Shown: positions 6,209 to 16,307, counted from the first letter of the stretch. The stretch is 64,000 bases of DNA from VRUE01 sp963716245 (GCA_963716245.1 OY970300.1:1-64000), one strand, 5' to 3'. Made by a program: numbers and translations. Notes: generated from the sequence alone by a model not told the origin.

Positions 6209-9043
6209 CTACTTCGTCTTGCGGTTCTTACCGCAGCGCACTCCAAGCGTCGGTCGGAGCTCGTGCTGCTTGCCGTTGTGGCCTGCGAAGGTGACCTCCG
6301 CACGCGATCGGCGGACGCAGAGATTTCTGCTGTTGACTATCAGGCCCTTCCTTCCACCGCGCATGTTGAGCACGGCTTTCGAGATGGGCCCGTCGGGGAT
6401 CGCGGTGAAGGTAGCCCTGATCCCTCCGTTCTTCGAGTCGATTCGCGCCGACGTCTCGATGTCGACGATGCCATGAAGGTCGACGACCAGGTCGGGCAGT
6501 TTGTTGTTGGAGGAGCGCAGGTAGACCGGCCCGCGCAGCGGTTCGTCGAGGAGTGGGGTGAAAACGGCCGCCCTGCCATAAATGGCTCCCGCAGGACACG
6601 CATCCGCGGCGAATTGCACTCGGGTGCAGATCGTGCGGATGTGAGCTTGGTCCAAGAACGCCGAGCGAGGCAGCCGGGTGACGATGCGTTCGATGTTGGC
6701 GTCGTCTGCGCCGGGCTTGAGAACCGCACGGAGGCTAGGATGCCCGCCCCTTTTGGTGCCTCCTTTGAGGCGGAGCGAAAGGCGCGGTTTGAAAGGCAGT
6801 CTCGAGCAGTTCGCCACCTGATGGCGCGCGGTGCGCCTGACGGCCACGTCATCTGACGGACTGAAGACGTCGAGGAAGCTGCCAAAGACCGTCGCCCGGG
6901 TGCTGCTCGGGTCGCAGCTGGTCGGGTTGAGAGTGAAGTTTCGCCGGTCGACGTTGACCTCGAGTTCCCTCAGCTTGAGCACTATTCCCTTGAGGATGTG
7001 GGGAATCGGGTCCGAAGCAGCACCGTCGACTTCGACCTCCGCCGTTTTCGGATTGAGCGTGAGCGCCACCCTGACCACGACGGTCCCGGCGTCGAAGGGG
7101 CCGGCCACGGCGGGGGTGATCGCGACCACGCTGAGCGGGGCGCCCTTGTAGGGGCCTGCGAGGTAGAGGCTGCCCGGCACAAAGGTCAGCGCCGAGCCGA
7201 CTCCGGCGCCGGCTTCGGTGCCACCGATCCGCGAGGTGGCGGGGCAGCTTGGCGTCGCGAGCTCCTGACGCCCGGTCTTGGCCTTGGCCGCTGCGATCCG
7301 CGTCTCGCCACATTTGCCTACGCCGGCCAGCTTGCCAAGAACCCCGGGAGGGAGAACGGCCGAGAACTTGGTCAGGTCCTGGTCGCCATCGCGGCGCGTG
7401 AGACGCATCAGGAAGGGAGAGAAGGATTTGGCGTTGTTGTTGAGCGCACCGGCTTCGAAGCCCGGCGAGAAGGGTGGGACGCCGCCGGCCGGGCACGAGC
7501 GTCCCTCGGGACCTGAGAGGATCTGGAAGCTCGAATGCAGCGGGAGCACGTTCGAGGGCTGCGCGCGAGGCGTCAGCTCGGCGGTGACGGTGTAGGTCCC
7601 GCATGAGGCCGGACTCACCAGAGGTGCCCGCTGACCTTCGCGGAAGTGGAACTCGAAGCGTGAGAAGGGAATCTGGGGAATGTCCTCGACGGTGGTCACG
7701 AGCTGGCCCGTCCTCGGGTCAGGCTCGACCTTCGCCGCCTGCTTGACGAGGATGCCGAGGCTGGGGCTCTTCAACACGATGTAGAAGGCGATCAGGGAGT
7801 CGAAGGGATTCTCGGCGCCTGGGGCCGTGGTCGCCGGATCGTCCTGCTGTGCGATGAAGACCGAGCCCTCGACCGACTCGTCGACAAGCGGTGAGACGAC
7901 GTTCACCGTGCCGATCTTCGATCCGTTGGGACAGCCCTCGCCCGGCTGGGCTGCGAGGCTTTCGCGGACCAGGTCGGCCGGCGTGCAGACATCGAGGCCT
8001 TCGGCGACCGAGGGATTCACCGTGACCCCCTCGGGCATCGTGACCACGGCCTTGCGAATCTCCGATTGAGCCAGGCCATCGGGGCTCTTCAAGCCCTCGT
8101 CGTCGAAGCCCAGCGAAAAGTCCAGGCCAGTGGCGGTCTCAGCGGAGCCAGTGGTCGGCCGGGCGGCCATCGTCGGGGCGAAGTCGAGTATGCCGCAGCC
8201 GCTGAACCCCAGCCCAACATGCTCGCCGGACAACCACACGTCGGGCTGCTGCCACGAGCGGGCTGCATAGCGCGTGATAGCTGCGTCATCGCAGCTGCGC
8301 GGCAGCGTGAGGAAGGGCCGTAGGTCGCTACTGGATGGGCAAGCTAGGCCGTCGGCCGGTGGGACGATACGCTCTCCTCCCTTCGCTGCTGCCAGGGATG
8401 AAGGAACATCAGCTGCAGGCGCGCAGTTCCCCCGCACCAGGTCGTGAGCCGGGTCCGCTGGTACGCCCCAGAGCTCCACAATCACACCGAAGACGCTGAG
8501 CGTCTGGTTGATACTACGCGAGGTGGCAAGCGCATTGTACTGGGGACTCTGCTTAATCCCGAGGTCGACGACTATGGGCACTTCGTTGACCTTCCAGCCC
8601 AATCTTCCCGCTGCGCCGGGTGGGGCGGGGAGCAGGAAGATCGGCCCGGCGTCTTCGAAAAAGTCTGGGTTGGCATAGGAGGCCGACTGGATGCCGACGA
8701 CAGAGCCGAGTGGACAGACCGCGTTATCCGGCATGTCAGCCAAAAAATCAGCCGTCGAGCAGGTCGGGACAGCCGTAAGGTCGCCGACCAATCCGGCTAC
8801 CTGCTCGAAAAGGAGATCGCGCGCTTTGCCATCAACGATGGCACTGGTGCCCACTCCCGTGAAATTGAAGCCGACAAAAGTCGTGAGCGCAAACGGATGT
8901 GACCCGGCCTGGCTCGCCGTGCCACCATCAGCGTCCGTCACTTTGACATCGAAGTCGCTAAGCCCAAAGGACGCCTGGGCTGGCACTACCATGAGCAACA
9001 CCGCCGCCAGCGCGCCCGTAATGATCGTTAGCGCCCGCCTCAT
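6209..9043 (-). CDS. Large secreted protein of unknown function
   Basis: A 944-residue protein with a signal peptide (LTIITGALAAVLLMVVPAQA), then extracellular beta-sandwich-like sequence with paired cysteines (TCSTADFLADMPDNAVC, VCTPADL, NPTSCDPSS, TICTRVQFAADACP, RNLCVRR). It ends in a basic Arg/Lys tail. No catalytic motif seen. Its start overlaps the stop of the upstream giant gene (ATGA), so the two are co-translated and probably act together at the cell surface. The C-terminal 250 residues closely resemble the gene at the right edge of the window (63147 onward), so this is a multi-copy family in this genome. Confidence 0.85.
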   Translation of the reverse strand: MRRALTIITGALAAVLLMVVPAQASFGLSDFDVKVTDADGGTASQAGSHPFALTTFVGFNFTGVGTSAIVDGKARDLLFEQVAGLVGDLTAVPTCSTADFLADMPDNAVCPLGSVVGIQSASYANPDFFEDAGPIFLLPAPPGAAGRLGWKVNEVPIVVDLGIKQSPQYNALATSRSINQTLSVFGVIVELWGVPADPAHDLVRGNCAPAADVPSSLAAAKGGERIVPPADGLACPSSSDLRPFLTLPRSCDDAAITRYAARSWQQPDVWLSGEHVGLGFSGCGILDFAPTMAARPTTGSAETATGLDFSLGFDDEGLKSPDGLAQSEIRKAVVTMPEGVTVNPSVAEGLDVCTPADLVRESLAAQPGEGCPNGSKIGTVNVVSPLVDESVEGSVFIAQQDDPATTAPGAENPFDSLIAFYIVLKSPSLGILVKQAAKVEPDPRTGQLVTTVEDIPQIPFSRFEFHFREGQRAPLVSPASCGTYTVTAELTPRAQPSNVLPLHSSFQILSGPEGRSCPAGGVPPFSPGFEAGALNNNAKSFSPFLMRLTRRDGDQDLTKFSAVLPPGVLGKLAGVGKCGETRIAAAKAKTGRQELATPSCPATSRIGGTEAGAGVGSALTFVPGSLYLAGPYKGAPLSVVAITPAVAGPFDAGTVVVRVALTLNPKTAEVEVDGAASDPIPHILKGIVLKLRELEVNVDRRNFTLNPTSCDPSSTRATVFGSFLDVFSPSDDVAVRRTARHQVANCSRLPFKPRLSLRLKGGTKRGGHPSLRAVLKPGADDANIERIVTRLPRSAFLDQAHIRTICTRVQFAADACPAGAIYGRAAVFTPLLDEPLRGPVYLRSSNNKLPDLVVDLHGIVDIETSARIDSKNGGIRATFTAIPDGPISKAVLNMRGGRKGLIVNSRNLCVRRSRAEVTFAGHNGKQHELRPTLGVRCGKNRKTK

Positions 9044-12000
9044 CGCCGCGCCCTCCGTCTTGAACGCTTACACTGCTTGGCACGGGTCCGCAGCTTCTTG
9101 GCGCGCCGCTCCATCCGGGCTGCTTGCAGGCGCAGTTTCTTGGCGTGCTCCACCGAATCGGCGTCCGCCGCTTCACGCCGTAGGTTCTTGACCCGGCTTG
9201 CAAGGTTCGTGGCCAATCGAAGGAAGCCGCGACATCCGCCCCGCACGGCCAGATCCCCGGGTCCGTTGAAAATGCCGCCCGCGGGAGTCTGGCGCCTCGG
9301 CGCTGCCGGCACGCTCTGGCAGGCATCGCCCAAGCACTCCGGTGGAGGGGGCAACTCGGCGAAACCGCCACCGACACGCGCATCGTAGATGTCGATCAAG
9401 CCCTCGTCGCGCGGGTGAATGTTACTCGTGGTAGAAATGAAGACATCGCTGCCATCGGTGCTGGCGTCGACAAATTCGGCGTGCTGCGGGCTTATCCCGG
9501 TCGAAATCAGGCTAACACAGCCACCATTTTGGGCTAAGTAGCCGGGACCACCTACCCTGCAGCTACCCGTCCCCGGCGACTCCCACTGGTAGACATCGCG
9601 CATACCATTGGTGTCGCGTGCTACCAGCGCCTCATAGCTGTGGAAGTACACACGCCTCCCGTCGCTCGACAAGGCGCGTGATGGGTGTAGCTCCCGCTCC
9701 CAAGTGGGGAGCAGAGCAGCCGCACCAAACGCGTCCTCCACCTCTGCACCGTCGACTTGACTGTGGAACGTACCTTCGAGAGAGTCGTAAGGCTCTTGGA
9801 GATGTCCGCGTGGCCGTACGCCGGTAGGGTTACAGGAGACACAGAGCAATTGGCGCGTATCCGCACTGTATCGGTACACCTCCGTGTAACGCTTCCCAGT
9901 GACGGGATCGACGTTGTTGTAGCCGGTCAAGTTTCCGAGTGCTTGGAAGGCCGCGAAGCGGCCGTCGGCCGTCACGCGGCTGGCTCGATAGACCGGCAGT
10001 GCGTTGATCGGGCTCATTAAACCTCGCCCAACCTCGTCGTCGGCGCTGCCCAGCGTCGTAACTAGCGTTATGCCCTCCCCTTCAGTTAGATAGAGGTTGT
10101 TAGCCCCTGCCAGAGAATTGGAGGTGAGCGCTTCTCGTGAGAGAAAATAAACGTGCGAAAGGTCTTCACTGGTGCCAAGCACACCCGGAACCTGGCAGGC
10201 GAGTTGGCTCGCCGGTTCGGCCTGAGCAGCCAGCGCTTTGGCGACGTCGAACTTATAGAGACATCCATTGCTCGTAAAGAGCGCCGCGGAGCCATTTGCG
10301 GCAGCAGCCCAGAAACGTGCGTCGTTCGCTGAGACAGCCTCAGACACAGGCAGCGTAGTCTCGCCGTCGACGCGAACATAGATTTTGCCGGGTTCATCGG
10401 CGAAGCTACCGCTCCTCGACGTCCAAAAAATTCGGTCGCCATCTTTGGAAATCGCGTGGACCAAGTTTGATTGACGATTTTCAAGACGGTCACCTAGGGT
10501 CCCCGCTACCGAGTTCTGAGGATCCGGCGCGCCGTTGGGCAGGATGCTGACTAGCTCGAGGTCGCCGTCATGCAGGTCGTAAAGCCGCGAAGTCTTCCCC
10601 CCCATGCTGACGCTTGGAGGCGGCGGTCCCCCGGGCGCCGGAGTAGTGGTTTTGGCCGCGCTCGCCTTCACCACGCTCCCCGCCGCGTTCGTGCCCGTGA
10701 CCGCGCACTGGAAGGCAGCGGGAGCTGCCACGTCTGCCGCCTCTACCGTGTAGGTCGATGCAATCGCGCCTTCAATGGCAACGCCATTGCGGTACCACTG
10801 GTAAGAGAAGGTAGGCCCGCCTTTCCAACCACCGAGATTCGCGTTACACGTGAGCGCTTGACCGCCTCCACCGCCAACAGACAGCGTTGGCCCGGTGGGG
10901 GCAGCTATGCTGGCGGGCGGGGTGGGAAACGTTGCTGATCCAGATGACATGGTGACTGGCGGGTTGGCCACCTGGACGGAGCCGCCTTCCGAGCCGAAGG
11001 CGGTGGCCTCACATTGAATTGCAGCACCCGCATCGGCAGCCGTCATCTCATACGTGGGTCCCGTCGCGCCCGGAATTGGAACGCCGTTCCGCAACCATCG
11101 GAAGAATACGGATTCGCCACTAGTCGTCGTCCTACATTCAGGCAGCAAGGATGCTCCTGAGACGAAAACTTGATGGCTCAGGTCAGCGGAGTAACCCTGC
11201 AATCTGAGACCTGGTCCCGAGCCCTGTCCGATCGGCTCTCCCGCGCTGTTCAAGTAGTCGGTGAACGGTGGAAACGGCGCTGGTGGTCCTGGCTCACCGA
11301 CCGTATCTCTGCTGAGCGCTTCGTAGCTTTCAATACCGCAATTCGAGCGCCGATAGAGATTTACAAAGCCGTGCAACGCGTCCACGGTGAGCGGTACCAG
11401 GTTCGTGTCACGGATCCAGGTGTGACACAGGTCCGACGTGAACCCCTCAAATAAGTTTTCCGCGTCCCAGCTCACGTGAGGAAGCTGTGGCTTGCCATCG
11501 ACGATAGCCGTGCCTCGCGGCGGTGAAATGCCATGCGTTAACCAGCCCGTATCGACGCGAGTCGATATATACTGACTCGCGAAAGGTCCCGCGGCCGCGT
11601 CACCGAAAGCGGTAGCGGCAGAATAAGTAAGTTTTCCGCCGTCGGTCGCGCTCTGTTTATACGAGGTATATCGGCGAATAGAACCTATTGGACGACCGAG
11701 CGCCTGGATATTGCCACCGTTTTTGTCCAGAGGGGAGACCAGCTCGTATGCCCGGCAATCGGGCAGGGCGGCAGAGAATCCTGCACGAAGGGCGTTGTTG
11801 GAGCAGCTAGCATGGCCAGCCGTCATCGGGAACGTGGTAAAGCTACCCGTGGCCCCGTCGAGCGTCTCCGTACCGCCGGCACCACGCACCGGACCCCCTC
11901 CACTGCTGCGCACCACGAAGCGATAGAAATATCGCACTCCAGGCCGCAGCCTCTCAATTCGAGCGCTAACAGTAACGCCAAAACCGCTCGTGCCACCACC

Positions 12001-13380
12001 GACGCTAGCGTCGACTTGGAGGGGCACCCGCCTATCGCAGCCCCCCATCGCGCAACTCGTCTCACCGTATTCAACGAAGTAGGTCGCATCAGTCCAGAAT
12101 CGGGGATCGACGACCGCCTCGACCAACGCACTGTCGGTGCTGACGGACTCCGCATATTGAGCCGTTATTTTCGGAGGCACGCTTGGCGGTGGTTCAAACT
12201 TCTCAGGAGGTGGCCCCCACGCGCGCACGAAGTAGCGTGCGGACAAACCGGATCCCACGTTCGCGAAATAGACGGCGGTATCTCCTGCCCCAGTGACAGC
12301 ATTGGCGGCAAGACCGATCGACCCAACGCCAAGGCTCTCACCAAACGATTCCTTTTCCGTACCACCAACGTCAAAGCGCCTGATTAGCGCAACCTTCGCG
12401 TCGAAGACGTAGACATCCCCGGTCGGGGCCACGGCGAGGCCATGCGGGTCTTCAACCCGGAATATCTCAAGCGGTGGTCCGACTGGACCGTCCACCGGCG
12501 CCACCTTCTGGACATGCGGCTGATTCCCAAAGGAACTTTCCCGATACGCGACGTAGAGATTGCCAGAGCCATCCACTGCGAGATGCTGCACAGTCTCGCC
12601 TGGTATTTCGATCTGTCCTTGGTACAGACCACCCGTATCGAAACGCTGAATACGCGCGACATCACCAACGTAGACCTTGTCGTCAGGAGAGATTGCCAGA
12701 AGGGTGCTCAGCGACAAGACATCACCGAATTCACCATTGGCTGCCCCGCTGTCACCGGATCGACAGATGTCGCCAGCTGCGACGTGCTCGGCCGTGCAAA
12801 TATTGCCTGGGTTCGCCGGAGATCCACCTCCTTGATTCACACCGCCACCGAACATCAGCAGGAATTCACCAGTTGGTGAAAACTTCTGCACCCGGTGAGC
12901 CGGCACGTCGTAGACGTAAACGTTTCCCGCTGAATCAAGGGCGACTGATGCAGGGGCAACAAACTGGGCCACGTGATCGCCTTGGACTGCGGATTTGCAG
13001 ATATCGCCGCTAGAAGGGACGCATACCTCAAACTGGTCTTCGGGCAACTCCGTGTCGTCACTAGGGCCGGCGGCCACTACGTCCCAACCCCAAGCTCTCA
13101 GGAACTCGCCCCAAGGGGAGAGTTGAATGACTCGAGCGTTTCCTTGGTCGACGACATAGATATAGCCACTGCTTAGGTCGGCGGCGAGGCCGCGGGGGCG
13201 AGCGCACTGCTGGGCTGGGGGAGCATCGCTGTCGCAAGCGTCCCAAAGATGGCTAGGTGCAGCAGCGGCGAGCGGCGGGTTGAGCATGCCGTGTAAGACC
13301 AGGCCAATTGCCACTCCGGCCAACACAGAAAGCGTCGTTGATGCCCGGCGTCTTATTCCACAAACCTCAAGAGGTTTCAT
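9040..13380 (-). CDS. Giant secreted NHL/Ig-like/beta-propeller protein
   Basis: About 1446 residues from the ATG at 13380, chosen for GGAGGGAG upstream; a TTG at 13416 is in frame but less likely. Order: hydrophobic signal (SVLAGVAIGLVLHGMLNPPLA); NHL-type repeats to about residue 400 (ADLSSGYIYVVDQGNARVIQL, VALDSAGNVYVYDVPAHRVQ without the first residues); a fibronectin-like region (ALVEAVVDPRF, RPGVRYFYRFVV); TolB-like propeller strands; two immunoglobulin-like domains near 750-917 (FFRWLRNGVPIPGATGPTYE, FSYQWYRNGVAIEGA); more propeller; and a basic coiled tail. It looks like a wall-associated protein. Function unknown. It is coupled to the 944-residue gene. Confidence 0.85.
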   Translation of the reverse strand: MKPLEVCGIRRRASTTLSVLAGVAIGLVLHGMLNPPLAAAAPSHLWDACDSDAPPAQQCARPRGLAADLSSGYIYVVDQGNARVIQLSPWGEFLRAWGWDVVAAGPSDDTELPEDQFEVCVPSSGDICKSAVQGDHVAQFVAPASVALDSAGNVYVYDVPAHRVQKFSPTGEFLLMFGGGVNQGGGSPANPGNICTAEHVAAGDICRSGDSGAANGEFGDVLSLSTLLAISPDDKVYVGDVARIQRFDTGGLYQGQIEIPGETVQHLAVDGSGNLYVAYRESSFGNQPHVQKVAPVDGPVGPPLEIFRVEDPHGLAVAPTGDVYVFDAKVALIRRFDVGGTEKESFGESLGVGSIGLAANAVTGAGDTAVYFANVGSGLSARYFVRAWGPPPEKFEPPPSVPPKITAQYAESVSTDSALVEAVVDPRFWTDATYFVEYGETSCAMGGCDRRVPLQVDASVGGGTSGFGVTVSARIERLRPGVRYFYRFVVRSSGGGPVRGAGGTETLDGATGSFTTFPMTAGHASCSNNALRAGFSAALPDCRAYELVSPLDKNGGNIQALGRPIGSIRRYTSYKQSATDGGKLTYSAATAFGDAAAGPFASQYISTRVDTGWLTHGISPPRGTAIVDGKPQLPHVSWDAENLFEGFTSDLCHTWIRDTNLVPLTVDALHGFVNLYRRSNCGIESYEALSRDTVGEPGPPAPFPPFTDYLNSAGEPIGQGSGPGLRLQGYSADLSHQVFVSGASLLPECRTTTSGESVFFRWLRNGVPIPGATGPTYEMTAADAGAAIQCEATAFGSEGGSVQVANPPVTMSSGSATFPTPPASIAAPTGPTLSVGGGGGQALTCNANLGGWKGGPTFSYQWYRNGVAIEGAIASTYTVEAADVAAPAAFQCAVTGTNAAGSVVKASAAKTTTPAPGGPPPPSVSMGGKTSRLYDLHDGDLELVSILPNGAPDPQNSVAGTLGDRLENRQSNLVHAISKDGDRIFWTSRSGSFADEPGKIYVRVDGETTLPVSEAVSANDARFWAAAANGSAALFTSNGCLYKFDVAKALAAQAEPASQLACQVPGVLGTSEDLSHVYFLSREALTSNSLAGANNLYLTEGEGITLVTTLGSADDEVGRGLMSPINALPVYRASRVTADGRFAAFQALGNLTGYNNVDPVTGKRYTEVYRYSADTRQLLCVSCNPTGVRPRGHLQEPYDSLEGTFHSQVDGAEVEDAFGAAALLPTWERELHPSRALSSDGRRVYFHSYEALVARDTNGMRDVYQWESPGTGSCRVGGPGYLAQNGGCVSLISTGISPQHAEFVDASTDGSDVFISTTSNIHPRDEGLIDIYDARVGGGFAELPPPPECLGDACQSVPAAPRRQTPAGGIFNGPGDLAVRGGCRGFLRLATNLASRVKNLRREAADADSVEHAKKLRLQAARMERRAKKLRTRAKQCKRSRRRARR

Positions 13381-13467
13381 CCCTCGCCCACTTCTCCCTC
13401 CGGTTGACGGCAGCAACGATATCGGAACGTTCTTATCCTTGTCAAGGAATTGTTTGAGTCTTAGTCA

Positions 13468-13500
13468 AGGACGCAGGGCCAATACTTGGCCCTGCGTCCT
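13468..13500. repeat. Perfect 15-base inverted repeat
   Basis: Arms AGGACGCAGGGCCAA and TTGGCCCTGCGTCCT flank a TAC loop, 48 bases after the stop of the 13549-14253 gene and about 90 bases before the start of the giant gene. It could stop transcription between them, but no T-run follows on the minus strand. Confidence 0.7.
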
Positions 13501-13548
13501 ACTCGCCCGTCGCCGTAGTCCAGCCGACGGCCTATTAGTTACGCCCCC

Positions 13549-14253
13549 TCAGCCGATGTGCACCGGGACTGCGGCGCCGTTAGCGTCCTCAGCTGTGACT
13601 TGCACGGAGACTTTGTAGGTGGCTTCAGAGCTATTCACTGTCAGCCCGAAAGAGCAGCTTCCGTGAGTCTGAGCTGTGATGCCGGTGATCGTGCCATGAG
13701 CTTCGATCAAATCTCCACCTAGATTTGTGTATGTAAGCGCGCCACCGTAATGCCTCGTGGTGTGCACCACGCTTTCTACATGTCCTGCACCCAACTCTAC
13801 GGTTGGTTTCACTGTGGTTGTGCAGTTCGTGGTGGTGTGCGCTGCGGTGGTGTAGCGATGAATTTCAACTACTTGACCAGCCGGGCATACCAGCCCAACC
13901 TTGCCATCGGTAAATGTGAAGTCGTAGTTGCATTTGTTCATTGTGACTGTCGTGTTTGGGCAATTTGTATATTCCGCTGTAACTGTGGCACTCGACGCCG
14001 GCAGTGTCAGCTTCTCGTTGCTTGTCGTACCTGTTTTCTCAACATCGAATGTGGAATGCGCGCATTCCACTTTGTTGCCAAAGGCTTCAAAGTAGTCGGC
14101 TTCTCCGGTGTCTTCACCTGTTCCTGTGATCAGGTGCGTACCGTCTGTCGATGTCAATTGGCCCGTTGCCGCGGAGGCCGAGGACGCCAGGGCCGCACCG
14201 AGGCAGAGCATTGCCACCAAGGCAAGGCCGAGGGCTCTGAAATTGCGGATCAT
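13549..14253 (-). CDS. Small secreted protein, paralogue B
   Basis: A 234-residue paralogue of the 5218-5922 product, with the same layout: signal peptide (LALVAMLCLGAALASSASA), the EKTGTT motif, MNKCNYDFTFTDGKVGLVCP, TNCTTTVKPTVE, a VVHTT stretch and HGSCSFGLTVNSSEA near the end. The start at 14253 follows AAAGGAAG. Two copies with matched promoters flank the giant-protein operon, which suggests a related surface role; the actual function is unknown. Confidence 0.8.
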   Translation of the reverse strand: MIRNFRALGLALVAMLCLGAALASSASAATGQLTSTDGTHLITGTGEDTGEADYFEAFGNKVECAHSTFDVEKTGTTSNEKLTLPASSATVTAEYTNCPNTTVTMNKCNYDFTFTDGKVGLVCPAGQVVEIHRYTTAAHTTTNCTTTVKPTVELGAGHVESVVHTTRHYGGALTYTNLGGDLIEAHGTITGITAQTHGSCSFGLTVNSSEATYKVSVQVTAEDANGAAVPVHIG

Positions 14254-14323
14254 CGTTCTTCCTTTCATTGGTTTTGCGATGACGGGCGCCGGGTATTGCA
14301 CTGGTTGTCGGTTGTGCGAACCC

Positions 14324-14347
14324 TCCGCCCGTACGGGCCTATGCATA
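14324..14347 (-). promoter_or_regulatory. Shared promoter/operator element, copy B
   Basis: 21 of 24 bases match the element upstream of the paralogue at 5922. On the minus strand it reads TATGCATA, then CCGTACGGGCGGA, 71 bases before the ATG. A TTGATC 17 bases upstream of TATGCA could be the -35. Confidence 0.6.
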
Positions 14348-14744
14348 GCCGTGGATCGGCTGATGATCAAACTTTGTGGATCAATGAGCCCGAGCGGTGC
14401 GGGCGGAGATGAGGGAGAAAGTGCGGGTTTTGCCTGCAAATTGCCACATGCGCCGTGTCGCGCATGTGCGGATCGGCTGCTGCGCAAGCCGAGAAAGGAA
14501 GACCGTCGGATCGCGGACGTCTGCAATCTGTTGACGGTCGGGCGCCGTACTGGGCCGAGGATCTGTGCTTGATGCGTAGACCGGGCAGTTTGGTTTGACT
14601 TTTGGGAGCGGTTGTGTTCTTATCCCACACGCGGCGTCTCGCCCTTTCCCCTTTCCCGGGTGAAGGCCCGCCTTTGAGGTATGCGAATGCGCTCCCCGGG
14701 TCCGAAGGGCCCATCTGGAGGGCCCGGGGTGTCGCATCTGCGGC
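14348..14744. other. Intergenic region with one hairpin
   Basis: No convincing gene in this gap between paralogue B and the double TetR gene. It holds one clear hairpin at 14445-14468 (CACATGCGC and GCGCATGTG, 6-base loop), without a T-run, and the likely -35 of the downstream promoter. Otherwise I see nothing. Confidence 0.5.
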
Positions 14745-16037
14745 TTAGGAGCGGCGTCCGTCGCCTCTGGCCACGTTGCCGGCCATCTCGGCGCCGATGA
14801 ACGGCGCCAGCGCCACATAGCTCGCCAGCGGGGCGATCTCCGGCAGCGCGTCCGGGCCATCGCCGGCGATCTGGGCGTATAGCAGTGCCCACACAGCACC
14901 CAGCGCGGCCTCGGCGACGACCGGCTTGATGTGCGGTGCCTGCAGGAAGCCGGGATCGAGCAGGGCCCTCAGCTCGTCGTCGCTGCGCGTGCGCTGCGCG
15001 AGCGCGAGCGGGCCCATCACGTAGGGCTCGGCGGCGACGAGCCGAGCGAGGTGGGGCTCCGAGGCGTAGAAACCGCAGAGCGCGCCGATCGCCGCGCGCA
15101 CGCTGCTGGGCCAGTCCGGCGCCCGCCGGTAGGCCGGCAGGACCATCCCGAGCATCTGCGATCCGGTCGAGTCGAGACTGGCGACGAGTGCCGCGTTCTT
15201 GTCGTCGAAGTGCGAGTAGAACGTCGCCTGGGAGACCGAGGCTCGACCGGCAATCTCGGCGATCGTGACCGCGGCGTACCCACGCTCGCCGACGCTCGCC
15301 GCAAGCGCCCTGACGATCCGCTCCCCCGTGCTGTAGGCGACGAAGGCCGGCGGGTAGGGCTTTGGGGGACGCGAGCGCCGACCGGCCAGTCGCAGGGGGA
15401 CGCGCGGGGCCTCATAGCTGAGGGTCCAATCCCAGAGATCCTCCACGCATGCCGAAAGCACCGGGCCTTCCCGGTCGCGAAGCCGGGATCGGACGACCGA
15501 GTGCGCACCACCGAGCAGACCGTGGACCAGGTTCTCGGGCAGCCTCTCACCGCCAATTTCGAGGATCAGCTCCCCGGCCAGGACCCCGAAGCGCTTGGCC
15601 ACCGCGTCGACCGCCAGCCGCCCCGAGTTCCCGGCCATGTAGATGTCCTCGAAGCAGAGCCGCATCGCCCCCGGCTGATCCTCGATCAGCTCCAGCAGCG
15701 CGCCCGCGGCGGCCCGGCTGCGCTCTTCCGGCGACCCGTCGCCCCCGAGCTCGCCGGTCGCCGTCTCCATCGCGATCGCGACGGTCGCCTCGAAGGTGGC
15801 GAGCAGGCAGTCCTCCTTGTCGCGGAAGTGCTCGTAGAAAGCGCTCCGGGACACTCCGGAGCGCTTGAGCAGATCGGCGACCGAGGTCGCCTCGTATCCG
15901 TTCGACGCGACGCATACCACCGTTGCGGCGAACAGTCGCTCGCGCTGACTGCGCGCGACGTCTTCGCGCGGAATCCCCGGCCCCGGACGCAGCATCCCGT
16001 CTCGCAGCGCGTCGCCGTCTCCCCAAGGCGTCTTCAT
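14745..16037 (-). CDS. Double TetR-family regulator
   Basis: 430 residues carrying two complete TetR DNA-binding helices in one chain. The first is near 30-80 (RERLFAATVVCVASNGYEAT, SVADLLKRSGVSRSAFYEHF), the second near 235-290 (RIVRALAASVGERGYAAVTI, AEIAGRASVSQATFYSHFDD). Each is followed by a helical ligand-binding-like region. TetR proteins normally carry one such head and dimerise; this fusion could bind as an intramolecular pair. The target and ligand are unknown, and no adjacent divergent gene points to a substrate. Confidence 0.85.
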   Translation of the reverse strand: MKTPWGDGDALRDGMLRPGPGIPREDVARSQRERLFAATVVCVASNGYEATSVADLLKRSGVSRSAFYEHFRDKEDCLLATFEATVAIAMETATGELGGDGSPEERSRAAAGALLELIEDQPGAMRLCFEDIYMAGNSGRLAVDAVAKRFGVLAGELILEIGGERLPENLVHGLLGGAHSVVRSRLRDREGPVLSACVEDLWDWTLSYEAPRVPLRLAGRRSRPPKPYPPAFVAYSTGERIVRALAASVGERGYAAVTIAEIAGRASVSQATFYSHFDDKNAALVASLDSTGSQMLGMVLPAYRRAPDWPSSVRAAIGALCGFYASEPHLARLVAAEPYVMGPLALAQRTRSDDELRALLDPGFLQAPHIKPVVAEAALGAVWALLYAQIAGDGPDALPEIAPLASYVALAPFIGAEMAGNVARGDGRRS

Positions 16038-16233
16038 CGACCGGGGCTCATATCCAGGCCGCTCCTACTGGACGCCTGACTCGCAAAGCATTGAGAACCC
16101 CCGTACGAAGATGGTTTCGCCGCCCAACTTGCGGCCACCGGATCTCCGCAACTTGTTCAGATGTCTCCTGATTATGTCAAATCCAGATGACCGCTGAAAA
16201 CGATGGAGTGCTTTTGACCGAGGACCGCGTACC

Positions 16234-16262
16234 TTGACCGCCTGGCGGGTGCCGTCTAGGCT
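16234..16262 (+). promoter_or_regulatory. Candidate sigma-70-type promoter
   Basis: TTGACC (16234-16239), a 17-base spacer and TAGGCT (16257-16262), 45 bases before the ATG of the 16308 gene, whose RBS region is GGGGATAGGGAAGGGGAAG. Confidence 0.55.
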
Positions 16263-16307
16263 CGCACCTTCGATCTAAATAATTTGAGGGGATAGGGAAG
16301 GGGAAGC

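Noticed and set aside
13468..13500. Intrinsic terminator call for the perfect hairpin
   Set aside because: No T-run on either strand after the stem; kept as an inverted repeat only.
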